Below the pieces are notes generated by a model. It saw nothing but the letters and a program-made list of their open reading frames with translations. It did no database searches and was not told the DNA's origin. 64,000 nucleotides of DNA, taken from contig JAUIGU010000017.1 in NCBI GenBank assembly GCA_030432595.1, positions 22,404 through 86,403 of the forward strand, given 5' to 3'. Origin of the DNA: Phycisphaerae bacterium (GTDB taxonomy: Bacteria > Planctomycetota > Phycisphaerae > Phycisphaerales > Phycisphaeraceae). The translations under genes were made by a program, and so were the position numbers. Positions 46,211 to 55,420 of the stretch are shown here, piece after piece (within the stretch, counting starts at the first letter, position 1; each line of letters starts with the position of its first letter).

Positions 46211-47122
46211 TTATGGGGCGTGTGGCGCGTCGGCAACCGGCGGCGGTGGCGCGACACTCGGCCCCGAAGACGGATTGCCCGAGAACATCGCCACGACCGC
46301 GGCGATTAACCCCGCCGCCGCGAGCGTACCCAGCGCGACAACCAGCGGGTGCGTCCACACCGAAGCGCCGGCCGTACTCCCGGCCGCGCCGGTGAGCACC
46401 GACGACGAAGCCGCCGCCGAGGGCACGCCGTACGCGGTGATGCCGACCTTCATAAACTCGGTCGTCAGGGCCGTGGTCGGCGCGGCCGAGGACTGCTGCA
46501 CGAACATCAAGCCCGACGCCAGCGCGCCGACCGGCAGCATGACGCCGCGCTTGGACAGCAGGCTCCGCAGCGACGCGACCGCTTCCTGCAACTGCCGGCA
46601 CACGCGTGCCTGCGACTTGCCGAGTTCTTCGGCGACCTCGCGCTGCGTCCGCCCCTGGAAGTAGACCTCGATGATCAGCCGTCGGTGCATCGCCGGCAGT
46701 TCGAGGACCGCCTCGTCCAGGTGGTGCGAGACTTCGTTCCACGACGCGTGCAGCGCCGGGTCGAAGCCCGAAGCGGCGATGGCGTCGGCGTCGATAGCCG
46801 GCTCGCGGTGCGTCGCGTAGTCGTGGCGATGCTGGGCGGCCTGGGCCTCGTGCTTGCGCCGGGTGGTCTTCTGCCGGCCCAGGTCGATCGCGGTGCGCGT
46901 GGCGGTGGTGTGCAGCCACGCGGCGACGCTGCCCTTGATGCCCGTGGCGGCGCGGGCGAGCTTCATGAACGTCTGCTGCGCCGCGTCGTCGGCGTCGGCC
47001 GAGCAGCCCAGCCGACGGACGCACACGCTGAACACCAGTTGCTCGTAGCGATGCACGAGCTCCGCGAACGCATCGGCGTCGGCGGCGGTGGTGTAGCGGC
47101 GGAGGGCGTCGGCGTCGGTCAT
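46211..47122 (-). CDS. ECF-type RNA polymerase sigma factor with C-terminal membrane helix
   Basis: A 303-residue protein. Sigma region 2 is at about 15-80 (FAELVHRYEQLVFSVCVRRLG, DADDAAQQTFMKLARA), region 4 at about 135-190 (LDEAVLELPAMHRRLIIEVYFQGRTQREVAEELGKSQARV). After a linker, a hydrophobic helix PLVVALGTLAAAGLIAAVVAMF lies near residues 255-280, followed by a short Pro-rich tail. A fused membrane segment suggests that the sigma factor is tethered, in place of a separate anti-sigma protein (none is adjacent). Release or conformational change would be needed for activity. Similar C-terminally extended ECF factors are known from planctomycetes. Confidence 0.82.
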   Translation of the reverse strand: MTDADALRRYTTAADADAFAELVHRYEQLVFSVCVRRLGCSADADDAAQQTFMKLARAATGIKGSVAAWLHTTATRTAIDLGRQKTTRRKHEAQAAQHRHDYATHREPAIDADAIAASGFDPALHASWNEVSHHLDEAVLELPAMHRRLIIEVYFQGRTQREVAEELGKSQARVCRQLQEAVASLRSLLSKRGVMLPVGALASGLMFVQQSSAAPTTALTTEFMKVGITAYGVPSAAASSSVLTGAAGSTAGASVWTHPLVVALGTLAAAGLIAAVVAMFSGNPSSGPSVAPPPPVADAPHAP

Positions 47123-47226
47123 GTGTGGTGTCAGTGGTCAGTGGCATCTTCGCGAGCCGGCTGGATCGCAACTCCATGATCCCTTCGGAAGCGTCCATCA
47201 CCAAGACGTTTCCCGGCAGGGCCTGA

Positions 47227-47255
47227 TTCAGCGAAATGTCGGATTCGCGTATGAT
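47227..47255 (+). promoter_or_regulatory. Candidate promoter of ffh
   Basis: TTCAGC (47227-47232) and TATGAT (47250-47255) are spaced by 17 bases, about 85 bases before the ffh start codon. The -10 is good, the -35 weak. Confidence 0.45.
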
Positions 47256-47338
47256 CCCGCTCGCTCCGGTCAGAGCCCGACCCGCAAACCCCCGGAAAAC
47301 TGCTGTTTAGGCGGCCCGGTGTCCTTGAGGTGTCGTGA

Positions 47339-48862
47339 ATGTTCGGGAATCTTTCGGATAAATTCGAGTCGGCCCTGCGCAAGCTGTCGGGGCAGAGCAA
47401 GATCAGCGAAGCGAACGTGCGCGATTCGATGGAGGAGGTCCGCGAGGCCCTGCTCGAGGCGGACGTGCACTACGAGGTCGCCGAGAAGTTCTGCGAGCGC
47501 GTGCTCGAGCAGGCGGTGGGCGTCGAGGTGCTCGAAGCCGTCCGCCCCGGCGAGCAGATGATCAAGATCGTGCACGACGAGCTCGTGCGCCTGCTCGGCG
47601 GGGACGAGGTCGCCGAGGACGAACAGGCGGGGCTCAGCGACGCGCCGATCCTGTTCGTCTCGCCGGGCCCGACGGTGGTGATGATGGCCGGACTCCAGGG
47701 CTCGGGCAAGACCACGACCTGCGGCAAGCTCGCGGCGAACCTCAAGAAGCAGGGCAAGTCGGTCATGCTCTGTGCCGCCGACCTGCAACGCCCCGCGGCG
47801 GTCAAGCAGCTCGAAGTCCTCGCGAATCAGGTGAACGACACGGTGGAAGGCCCGGGCGCGGTGTCGTTTCACGGCGAGCCCGACAAGTGCAAGGAGTACG
47901 GCCAGGCGGTCGGCGTCGCCGTCGACGTCTGCCGCAACGCGCTCAAGAAAGCACGCACCGAGAACATCGACGTCCTCATCCTCGACACCGCCGGGCGTCT
48001 GCACATCAACGACGACCTCATGGGCGAGCTGCGCAAGGTGAACCACGCGGTGCAGCCGCACCACATCTTTCTCGTGCTCGACGCGATGACCGGGCAGGAC
48101 GCGGTCAACTCGGCCAAGGCGTTCAACGACCAGCTCGAGCTCGACGGCGTCGTGCTCACCAAGTTCGACTCCGACACGCGGGGCGGCGCAGCGTTGTCCG
48201 TGCGTCAGGTCACCGGCAAGCCGATCAAGTTCATCGGCGTCGGCGAGCAGATCGACGCGCTCGAGGCGTTCCACCCCCGACGCATCGCCGGCCGAATCCT
48301 GGGCATGGGCGACGTCGTGTCTCTTGTTGAGAAGGCTCAGGCCGAGGTCAGCGAAGAAGAGGCGATGCGCGTCCAGGAAAAGCTCGCGGCCGGCAAGCTG
48401 ACGATGGACGACTTCCTCAAGCAGCTCCGCACGATCCGGCGGATGGGAAGCATGAAAAGTCTGCTCGGGATGTTGCCCGGGGTGGGCGGGCAGCTCAAAG
48501 ATTTGGACATGGACGAGTCGCAGATCGACCGCACCGAGGCGATGATCAACTCGATGACGGTCAAGGAGCGCACGGACATCGAGGTCCTCGACAACTCGCG
48601 CCGGCGCCGCATCAGCAAGGGCTCGGGCACGCACCAGCAGGACGTGTCGCAACTGGTCAAGGGCTTCAACATGGTCAGCCAGCTCGGCCAGGCGATGTCG
48701 GGCATGGGGATGATGGGCAAGATGAAGGCGATGCAACAGATGAACCCCGCGGCGATGCAGGCCGCGATGGCGGGCGGCGGCGGCAACCCGTTCGGCAAGG
48801 GCAAGGGCTCGACCAAGGCGCAGCAAAACAAGACGAAATACAAGAAGCGCAAACGCAAGTGA
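47339..48862 (+). CDS. ffh: Signal recognition particle protein Ffh (SRP54)
   Basis: GTPase that binds signal sequences together with the SRP RNA and delivers ribosomes to FtsY at the membrane. The 507-residue product has the N-domain (FESALRKLSGQSKISEANVRDSMEEVREALLEADV), G1 GLQGSGKTTTCGKLA, G3 DTAGRLHIND, G4 TKFDSDTRGGAALS, and a Met-rich M domain (MVSQLGQAMSGMGMMGKMKAMQQM) ending in a basic KKRKRK tail. Start ATG has GAGG eight bases upstream. The 4.5S RNA gene was not found nearby. Confidence 0.96.
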   Translation: MFGNLSDKFESALRKLSGQSKISEANVRDSMEEVREALLEADVHYEVAEKFCERVLEQAVGVEVLEAVRPGEQMIKIVHDELVRLLGGDEVAEDEQAGLSDAPILFVSPGPTVVMMAGLQGSGKTTTCGKLAANLKKQGKSVMLCAADLQRPAAVKQLEVLANQVNDTVEGPGAVSFHGEPDKCKEYGQAVGVAVDVCRNALKKARTENIDVLILDTAGRLHINDDLMGELRKVNHAVQPHHIFLVLDAMTGQDAVNSAKAFNDQLELDGVVLTKFDSDTRGGAALSVRQVTGKPIKFIGVGEQIDALEAFHPRRIAGRILGMGDVVSLVEKAQAEVSEEEAMRVQEKLAAGKLTMDDFLKQLRTIRRMGSMKSLLGMLPGVGGQLKDLDMDESQIDRTEAMINSMTVKERTDIEVLDNSRRRRISKGSGTHQQDVSQLVKGFNMVSQLGQAMSGMGMMGKMKAMQQMNPAAMQAAMAGGGGNPFGKGKGSTKAQQNKTKYKKRKRK

Positions 48863-48909
48863 ACACGACCGGACTCAAGCGGCACGAGATTAGATAGGAC
48901 AACGGCCTG

Positions 48910-50520
48910 ATGGCAAGACTGATTCTATGGCGTGGTTTGCTGCAGGACGCCAAACTCCACTGCGCGCTTTCCGGGGAGGAAATCGCCGTGGTGGACGACG
49001 TGCTCGCCCGGAAGGCGGAAGGGCCGATCCCCGTTAACGTCGATGAGCTCCCGCTCAAAGTCGTCCGCCATCTTTTGGAGAGCCCGAAACTCAAACCCAA
49101 CGAGCGCGCCATCCTGGCCGTCCGCGTGCATGGGCTGCGCGACAAGCAACTGACGGACGACCGTTTTTACGGGATGGTCGTGAGCAGTCCGTTGGAGTTC
49201 GGCTCAACCCTGATGGCCGCAGGCAATAGCCGGGCCAACGTTGAACTGAGTTGGAACGGGCGTTGGTATCCCGTACGGGCGGTTCCCCATTTCCATGAGG
49301 ACCATGTCGAGAAAAAAATCAAATTTGTTGACGTGGTCGTCACGCTGGGCATGGGCGGTTTTCATCACCGGTTGCAGTGGCCGGTCGATGCCGCGCTGTT
49401 TATGGATCGCAACGGCGACCCGCGGGACCTGTCCATGCTGGAGGTGTTCCAAGAGCTCGGGTTTCGGCCACTCCAAGTCTCGGCGGGCGAGTTCAACCTA
49501 CGATTGGCCAAGGCCGAACGGCTATCCGCCGAATCGGGGAGTCAGGTGTGGGTGCGCAGCTCGGTGCTGGACCTCTCCCAACGTTTCTTGTTCACCAAGC
49601 TGCTGACGGAACTGCCCCTGGGCACACCGGACATGCCGCGCCGCGCCGTGGTGGAACGAACCCTCGAATCGAACGACAACGATTCATACGGCCGGGGTTT
49701 TGCGGGAAATCATCTCAACAGCCAGGAAGATACGAGCGCCATCCCGTTGGTCCGGGTCTTCAGCCTGGACACCAAGTCTTACGTGTTCGCGGACATCGAT
49801 GACCTGGAAGTCTATGACTACGACGACCGGGCGCTCGACCAGCTCTACCTCCCGCCGGAGATGAAATCGGTTCTTCAGAAGGTGTTCGAAACGCCCACCG
49901 ACAAGCTCTTTGGCGATCTGATCCGAGGCAAACACGGCGGCATCGTGGTGCTGGCTTGCGGGAGCCCCGGCGTCGGCAAGACCCTGACCGCCGAGGTCTA
50001 TTCCGAGATGACCGAACGGCCGCTGTACGTCTTGGAATTCGGGGAGTTGGGCACCACGGTCCAAGCCATCGAGGAGAACCTGCAGAAGGTTTTTGCGCGC
50101 ATCGTCTGCTGGAACGCGGTGCTGCAGTTCGATGAGTGCGAGATTTTTCTGACGCAACGCGGCAATGATCTTGAGCGTTCCGCGATCGTCGGCATCTTCT
50201 TACGCATGCTGGATTATTACGAGGGCATCCTATTTTTAACGACGAATCGTCCGGAAGTCCTCGACGACGCGATCCTCAGTCGGGTGATGCTTCGCTTGGA
50301 ATACCCCGACCTTGATCAGCAAGCGCGGAAGAAGATCTGGGAAAAAATGTTTGAAGCGGCCGAACTGACCCTTCAGGGCCGGGACTATGGCAAGCTTGCC
50401 GAGATCGAGATGGACGGTCGGCGGATCCGGAATCTGGTGCGGCTGACACGTATCGTCTACCCGGAGCGGGTGGTCACGACGGATCAGATTCAAGCCCTGA
50501 CCCGATTCGGGTCCCATTGA
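48910..50520 (+). CDS. Orphan AAA+ ATPase
   Basis: A 536-residue cytosolic protein. The C-terminal AAA+ module has Walker A CGSPGVGKTLTAEV (about 350-358), Walker B AVLQFDECEIFL (about 402-412), sensor 1 LFLTTNRPEVLDDAILSRV with arginine finger, and lid. It resembles the classic proteolysis/remodelling-type AAA family. The N-terminal ~300 residues match nothing I know; they contain LPLKVVRHLLESPKLKPNERAILAV and WYPVRAVPHFHEDHVEKKIKFVDVVVTLGMGG. The base composition looks lower in GC than its neighbours, a possible sign of transfer. It follows ffh by 47 bases. The substrate is unknown. Confidence 0.75.
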   Translation: MARLILWRGLLQDAKLHCALSGEEIAVVDDVLARKAEGPIPVNVDELPLKVVRHLLESPKLKPNERAILAVRVHGLRDKQLTDDRFYGMVVSSPLEFGSTLMAAGNSRANVELSWNGRWYPVRAVPHFHEDHVEKKIKFVDVVVTLGMGGFHHRLQWPVDAALFMDRNGDPRDLSMLEVFQELGFRPLQVSAGEFNLRLAKAERLSAESGSQVWVRSSVLDLSQRFLFTKLLTELPLGTPDMPRRAVVERTLESNDNDSYGRGFAGNHLNSQEDTSAIPLVRVFSLDTKSYVFADIDDLEVYDYDDRALDQLYLPPEMKSVLQKVFETPTDKLFGDLIRGKHGGIVVLACGSPGVGKTLTAEVYSEMTERPLYVLEFGELGTTVQAIEENLQKVFARIVCWNAVLQFDECEIFLTQRGNDLERSAIVGIFLRMLDYYEGILFLTTNRPEVLDDAILSRVMLRLEYPDLDQQARKKIWEKMFEAAELTLQGRDYGKLAEIEMDGRRIRNLVRLTRIVYPERVVTTDQIQALTRFGSH

Positions 50521-50613
50521 TCGCGTTCGGGTTTGGATTGTTCGCAGGTGGGTTCATCTGGGAGACGTGGGGCATGAGCCCCAGTTGACGACGGACCCGA
50601 GTCGGATTACCGC

Positions 50614-51267
50614 ATGACCGAAGCCAACGCCAAGCTGTTCATTCTCGCTGCGCTGGGCGTGGCCGTGGTGGTCTGGGTCGCCGTGCTGGCGCTGCTGGTG
50701 TGGTGGCGCAAGCCGCGCGCGACCGCGCCCATGGAGCAGGTGTTGCCGAAACGTTCGCCCTTGGCGGTGCGGAACGCATTGGGCCGGGCGGCGGCGTTGA
50801 TGCAGCCGCCGTGGGACCTGATCGGCGGGGACACGGCCCAGGGCGCAAGCCACGCCGTCTTCGAAGCGCCGACGATGGCCCGGGCGTCCGCCCGGGTGCG
50901 CATCGACGTCGCAACATCCGCCGAGAACGGCACGGTCGTCACCGCCAAAGTCGAGCCGTCCGACGCGACGCCGTGGCTTTTGTGGACGACCGCCCTGTTC
51001 CTGGTCCTGATCCCGATTGTCGCCGGAGGCCTTGCGGCCTGGACGTGGGGCCGGGTCCAGGCCGCGCCCAACGACGCGGCGCGGCTGCAGGTAATGCAGA
51101 TGATGCAGGTCGTGCATGTGCTCTGGCCGCCGTTTCTGTTCCTGGGGTTGTGGCGCGCCGCGTCGGGCGTCGCGCACAAACAGGCCCGGCGTTTCGTGAC
51201 CACGCTTGACCTGATCGTTCCGGTCGGCTCGAATGACGCGCCGTCCGAACCGGCCAAGACCTTCTAA
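50614..51267 (+). CDS. Membrane protein of unknown function
   Basis: A 217-residue protein with three to four predicted helices (FILAALGVAVVVWVAVLALLVWW near the N-terminus; WLLWTTALFLVLIPIVAGGLAAWTW; VVHVLWPPFLFLGLWRAA). Between helices 1 and 2 lies a soluble part of about 90 residues. No family is recognised. It is 33 bases ahead of the Fur-family gene on the same strand and may be co-transcribed with it. Confidence 0.65.
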   Translation: MTEANAKLFILAALGVAVVVWVAVLALLVWWRKPRATAPMEQVLPKRSPLAVRNALGRAAALMQPPWDLIGGDTAQGASHAVFEAPTMARASARVRIDVATSAENGTVVTAKVEPSDATPWLLWTTALFLVLIPIVAGGLAAWTWGRVQAAPNDAARLQVMQMMQVVHVLWPPFLFLGLWRAASGVAHKQARRFVTTLDLIVPVGSNDAPSEPAKTF

Positions 51268-51299
51268 ATTGTTGAACCCCGCCTGACCCTCACCCCACC

Positions 51300-51683
51300 G
51301 TGTCCCGAAACACCGCCCAACGCGAAGCCATCCGTACCGTCATCGAGTCGGCCGGTCGGCCGCTGTCGCCCCAGGAAGTCCTCGACGCCGCGCAGGCCGA
51401 CGTGCCGGGCCTGGGCATCGCCACCGTCTACCGCGCGCTCTCCGCCGGCGTCGACGAAGGCTGGCTCCAACCCGTCGAACTGACCACCGGCCCGACGCGG
51501 TACGAGCCCGCCCACCTCTCGCACCACCACCACTTCCGCTGCAACGCCTGCGACCGCGTCTTCGACCTCGAGGGTTGCCCCGGCAACCTCAAAAAAATGC
51601 TCCCCCCCGGCTTCGAACTCGACGACCACGACATCGTCCTGCACGGCCGGTGCGCCGACTGCGCCACCACCCCCGGCGGCTGA
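51300..51683 (+). CDS. Fur-family transcriptional regulator
   Basis: A 127-residue metal-responsive repressor. The winged helix spans about 8-75 (AIRTVIESAGRPLSPQEVLDAAQADVPGLGIATVYRAL). The His cluster LSHHHHFRCNACDRVFDLEGC includes the sensing-site ligands and first zinc CxxC, and CADC near the end is the second structural CxxC. PerR, Zur or Fur cannot be told apart. It starts at a GTG. No target operator was identified. Confidence 0.88.
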   Translation: MSRNTAQREAIRTVIESAGRPLSPQEVLDAAQADVPGLGIATVYRALSAGVDEGWLQPVELTTGPTRYEPAHLSHHHHFRCNACDRVFDLEGCPGNLKKMLPPGFELDDHDIVLHGRCADCATTPGG

Positions 51684-51710
51684 ACCCAGGGAAGCGCACC
51701 GTGCCGCGCG

Positions 51711-52595
51711 TCACGCCGGGATGCTGCCCGACTTGACCGGCGTGCGCCCCGCCGCCTTCGCCGTGTCCCACTCCATCGGCGCCAACCCGCCCTCGAACTC
51801 CGTGCCGCACGGCCCGCCGCCTTCGACGAAATCGACGCGGTACTCGCTGCCGTCGAACCGCAGGCACGGGTCGTAGTCCCGGGCGATCTGCTTCGCCGAC
51901 GCGGGCATGTAGTGGCAGATGAAACTGCGCCGCCAGCGGTCCGCCGTCTGGTTCGGGCGCGAACCGTGGACGACGCTGCCGTTGAAGAACAACACGTCGC
52001 CGGGCTCCAGCAGCGCGGGCACCGGGTCCGAGCCGTTCGGCGGCGCGACAAAGTCGGTCGTGAAGCTCTCGTCGGGGTTGGCCAGCTCCGGGCACTGGAC
52101 CTCGTAGGTGTGCGTGCCGGGGCAGAGCCACAGCCCGCCGTTGTCTCGGTCCGCCCGGTCGATCGCCGTCCACGCCGCCACGCACGAGAACGGTTTGACC
52201 CGCAGGTAATAGTTGTCCTGGTGAAGCGCCTGCCCCTTCCCGCCGGGCGGCTTGAAATAGAACATCGACTGCGTCGCGATCGGCTCGTCGTCCATCAAGG
52301 CCTTCAGCACCGCCTCGACCCGCGCGTCCAGCAGCATCGACCGGCTCAGGTCGTCGAACCGGTGCGGCATCATCACCCGCGGGTACCGCCGCAGCGGGTC
52401 CGCCGACGACTCGCCGGGGTGCCAGTGCCCCTCGATCGCCCGCCCGGTCTGGCCCATGGCGTCAAACCGCTCCCGGCATGCCGCCACCTCGGCGGGCGTC
52501 CAGAGCCGGCGGACGATCAGGTAGCCGTCGCGCTCCCAGCGTTGCCGGTCGGCGGGCGTGAGTTCCAGGGCGGGGCGCTTCGAGTCGGGGTCCAT
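51711..52595 (-). CDS. Phytanoyl-CoA dioxygenase (PhyH) family protein
   Basis: A 294-residue Fe(II)/2-oxoglutarate-dependent oxygenase. Iron ligands are HQD in ALHQDNYYLRVKPFSC and the distal His in FFNGSVVHGSRPNQT; a downstream Arg in WRRSFICHYMPASA is likely the 2-oxoglutarate anchor. The family hydroxylates small molecules; in planctomycetes many copies exist next to AraC regulators and their substrates are unknown. ATG at 52595 has GGAG seven bases upstream. It is divergent from an AraC-type gene, probably its regulator. Confidence 0.87.
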   Translation of the reverse strand: MDPDSKRPALELTPADRQRWERDGYLIVRRLWTPAEVAACRERFDAMGQTGRAIEGHWHPGESSADPLRRYPRVMMPHRFDDLSRSMLLDARVEAVLKALMDDEPIATQSMFYFKPPGGKGQALHQDNYYLRVKPFSCVAAWTAIDRADRDNGGLWLCPGTHTYEVQCPELANPDESFTTDFVAPPNGSDPVPALLEPGDVLFFNGSVVHGSRPNQTADRWRRSFICHYMPASAKQIARDYDPCLRFDGSEYRVDFVEGGGPCGTEFEGGLAPMEWDTAKAAGRTPVKSGSIPA

Positions 52596-52723
52596 CAGAA
52601 GTCTCCGGGCGGCGGCGTTGCGGCTGACACCGGTCGGGGGCCTAGTCGCCAGCGTCACACATTGTGCCGGATTCATTGTCCGAAACGAGTCGGAAGACCG
52701 TTGATTACATGTACGATTCTGTC

Positions 52724-53563
52724 ATGACTATCGTTCCTGTCACCCCGAACCCCGCCCCGGCGATGCTGATCGCCGATCACTGGGTCCGCGAGCGCGGCTA
52801 CCGGGTGTTCCGTCCGGAGGGCGGAGCGGACTACCTGCTCCTGTATACCCAAAGCGGCTCGGGACGTCTCAAAACCGCCGAGTACAGCGTAAAAACCACT
52901 AAAAACGACCTCCACCTCTACCCGCCCCACGCCGCCCAGGACTACGCAACCGAGCGGCAAGCCGGGCGGTGGGAGTTCATCTGGGCCCACTTCCACCCGC
53001 CGGCCCGGTGGCTGCGATGGCTGGATTGGCCGGAAGCAGGCCCGGGCCTGCGGCACCTTCATCTGGACGATCTTGTCGTTCAACGCCGGGTCGAGCGCCA
53101 CCTCGCCCGCATGATCCGCCACGAGCGTTCGGCCGATCCGCGCAGCCACGACCTGGCGATGAACGCCCTGGAGGCGGCCCTGCTCCACGCCGCCCCGCCG
53201 GAACCAAGGCCAACCATCGACGAACGCCTCGCGCCCGTGCTCCAACGCCTGCACACGCGGTTCAGCGAGGCGTGGACCATCGAGCAGCTTGCCGACGCCG
53301 CCTGCCTCTCGCCGTCGCGATTCGCGCACCTGTTCCGGGAGCAGCTCGGCACGACCCCGATGCAATTCCTCGAAAACCAGCGACTTCAGCGGGCGGGCCA
53401 ACTCCTGGCCCACACCGGCCAGCCCGTCGCGCAGGTCGCCCGGGCCGTGGGCTTCGTCGACCCGCTGTACTTCTCCCGCCGGTTCGCCAAGGCGTTCGGC
53501 CAAAGCCCCCGCGCGTACCGCCGCCACGCCCTCACGACCGCGACCGCGACCGCCCGGGCTTGA
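52724..53563 (+). CDS. AraC-family transcriptional regulator
   Basis: A 279-residue regulator. The N-terminal half is a cupin-type ligand domain (RVFRPEGGADYLLLYTQSGSG, WEFIWAHFHPPARWLRW). The C-terminal ~100 residues hold two helix-turn-helix motifs (WTIEQLADAACLSPSRFAHLFREQLGTTP and PVAQVARAVGFVDPLYFSRRFAKAFGQSPRAYRRH). Two ATGs, 52709 and 52724, are both possible starts. Divergent from the PhyH gene with 128 bases between, it likely controls that gene in response to a sugar-like or other small ligand. Confidence 0.9.
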   Translation: MTIVPVTPNPAPAMLIADHWVRERGYRVFRPEGGADYLLLYTQSGSGRLKTAEYSVKTTKNDLHLYPPHAAQDYATERQAGRWEFIWAHFHPPARWLRWLDWPEAGPGLRHLHLDDLVVQRRVERHLARMIRHERSADPRSHDLAMNALEAALLHAAPPEPRPTIDERLAPVLQRLHTRFSEAWTIEQLADAACLSPSRFAHLFREQLGTTPMQFLENQRLQRAGQLLAHTGQPVAQVARAVGFVDPLYFSRRFAKAFGQSPRAYRRHALTTATATARA

Positions 53564-53581
53564 CATCATTTGATATTGATT

Positions 53582-53599
53582 TATCATTCGCGAATGATA
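53582..53599. promoter_or_regulatory. 18-base palindromic operator candidate
   Basis: TATCATTCGCGAATGATA is a perfect palindrome in a very AT-rich island. TTGATATTGAT upstream and AATATCAATT downstream form a second, partly inverted pair around it. It lies 34 bases before the prepilin-like gene start and just after the AraC-type gene's stop, so it probably sits over the promoter of the prepilin-like gene. Confidence 0.55.
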
Positions 53600-53632
53600 T
53601 TTGATTCTCGAATATCAATTGCGTCGCCGCCG

Positions 53633-54409
53633 ATGCTTCGCCGCCCCGGCTTCACGCTCATCGAGTTGCTGGTCGTCATCTCGATCATCGCCCTGCTGGT
53701 TGCGATCCTCCTGCCCGCCCTGAGCAAGGCTCGCCGTTCTGCCCAGGCGACCGTCGACCTCTCCAAACTCCGCCAACTCGAGTTGGCCCACCAGGCCTAC
53801 CTCACAGATCACGACGGGCACATGATCAACGCCGGCCTGCCCCACGGCACCGCGCCGGTCAACCTCGAACTCGCGTGGATCAAGTCGCTCCAAACCTACG
53901 GCAGCGACCTGGTCGTCCGCAGCCCGCTCGACGACTCGCCGCACTGGGAAGACGGCGACGCCGTGCCCGTCCCCAACACGCCCGGCACCGTCTACCGCCT
54001 CACCAGCTTCGGCATCAACAGCTTCCTGGGCGACCCCGACGGCAACGGCCTGAACCCCTGGCCCCCCGCCGACCCGCGCGGCGGCAACGCGTACCTCAAA
54101 GTTCAGCATGTCGGCCCGGTCACGGACCTCGTCCACTTCCTGCCCATGGCCCACGAGGGCGACTACGCCGGCGCCGACCACCCCCACCCCGAAGAGTGGG
54201 ACGGCTTCGGCACGGGCGGCGCCGTCGTCGCCTCCAACGCCGCGCAGCAGATGGAGACCAACGCCGTCGCCGGCCCGCAGGCCAAGTTCGACAGCGTCGC
54301 CAACTACACCTTCCTCGATGGCCACGCCGCCGCCCACCCGTTCGGCGACGTCTTCCTCGACGAACTCACCAACCGATTCGACCCGCACCCCATGATCGCC
54401 CGGCCGTGA
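53633..54409 (+). CDS. Prepilin-like protein with H-x-DG tail
   Basis: A 258-residue protein with a type IV prepilin N-terminus: [32 protein letters not shown], cleaved after Gly by a prepilin peptidase. The body contains [21 protein letters not shown], and the C-terminus [16 protein letters not shown] is the H-x-DG-type motif of the planctomycete DUF1559 relatives. Such proteins are present in dozens of copies in this group and may form short surface pseudopili. The first open frame starts earlier (53570), but the prepilin signal fixes the start at 53633. Confidence 0.85.
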   Translation: MLRRPGFTLIELLVVISIIALLVAILLPALSKARRSAQATVDLSKLRQLELAHQAYLTDHDGHMINAGLPHGTAPVNLELAWIKSLQTYGSDLVVRSPLDDSPHWEDGDAVPVPNTPGTVYRLTSFGINSFLGDPDGNGLNPWPPADPRGGNAYLKVQHVGPVTDLVHFLPMAHEGDYAGADHPHPEEWDGFGTGGAVVASNAAQQMETNAVAGPQAKFDSVANYTFLDGHAAAHPFGDVFLDELTNRFDPHPMIARP

Positions 54410-54460
54410 CCGCGCGGCCCATGTTCGTTCGTTCGATTCCCGAACCCTAAGGAGAAGATG

Positions 54461-55303
54461 ATGCGTTCCCTTTCCCGGACCAACCAAACCCACCACGTTT
54501 CGTTCTTTCGCCTGCTCTGCGCCGCCTGCGTCGGCACCGGCGCCCTGGGCACCGCGACCCAGGGCACCGACGCCAAGGCCCACGGCGCCGAAGGCGACCT
54601 GATGTTCTACGTCGATAACGGCCAACTCACCGTCGGGCGTTACGACTTCGACGGCGGCACGGGCGTGGTTGTCGAGCCGGTCACCGAGGAGATCGTCCTC
54701 GGCGAGTTCGAGCCCTCGTGGGAAGGCTCGCCCAACCCCGGCGTCGACGAGCCCGGCATGGTCACCGATGGCAGCAGCCCGGCCGACCCCGACGGCACCA
54801 ACTTCCCCTTCCCCGCCAACACCGCGCTCAACATCAACGCCACGCTGCTGCCCGTGCTCGGCACCAACGCCGCCTACTGGGACGGGACCGGTTCGCCGAT
54901 GTTCGGGGCCTTGCCGCAGGACCTGATCCTCGAAGACCCGTTCCTCAACGAGTTCGACCTCGACGGCTCGGCCACCGCGCCGACCACGACGCTCACGCCC
55001 TGGCAGTCCGACGCCAACGGTGAGGCGCATGACCACATCGAGTTCCTCAGCAGCGCCACCGACGCCGCCACCGGTGCCGGCATATACCTGCTCGCCCTGG
55101 ACTACAGCACCAGCGACAGCGCGGTCGCCGGCACGACGCTGTACCACCTGATCGGCTACGGCGGCACGACCTACGACGACATGGTCCTTGAAGAGCTGCT
55201 CGAAGAAGCCGAGGAATACGTCGAGAGCAACATCGTGCCCGAGCCGGCGAGCGCCGCGGCGCTCGCCGTGTTGGGCGCGCTCGGCCTGACCCGCCGCCGC
55301 TGA
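54461..55303 (+). CDS. PEP-CTERM secreted protein
   Basis: A ~280-residue exported protein. N-terminus with a hydrophobic stretch LLCAACVGTGALGTATQG is an unusual signal peptide. The body begins DLMFYVDNGQLTVGRYDFDGGTG and includes an all-beta region with long acidic loops. The C-terminal tag is VPEPASAAALAVLGALGL + TRRR. AAGGAG lies just before ATGATG, so either ATG (54458 or 54461) is possible. It is 49 bases downstream of the prepilin-like gene and may be co-transcribed. Confidence 0.82.
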   Translation: MRSLSRTNQTHHVSFFRLLCAACVGTGALGTATQGTDAKAHGAEGDLMFYVDNGQLTVGRYDFDGGTGVVVEPVTEEIVLGEFEPSWEGSPNPGVDEPGMVTDGSSPADPDGTNFPFPANTALNINATLLPVLGTNAAYWDGTGSPMFGALPQDLILEDPFLNEFDLDGSATAPTTTLTPWQSDANGEAHDHIEFLSSATDAATGAGIYLLALDYSTSDSAVAGTTLYHLIGYGGTTYDDMVLEELLEEAEEYVESNIVPEPASAAALAVLGALGLTRRR

Positions 55304-55420
55304 CCCCGGACGTTTCTTGTAGGGAGAAGGGGGAAGAACCCTTCGGCCGGTGGGCTCGAACCAGCCCGCCGGCCGTTTCGCACCACCTTGGCATCGAACA
55401 CTCAACGCCGAAAGCCCGCC

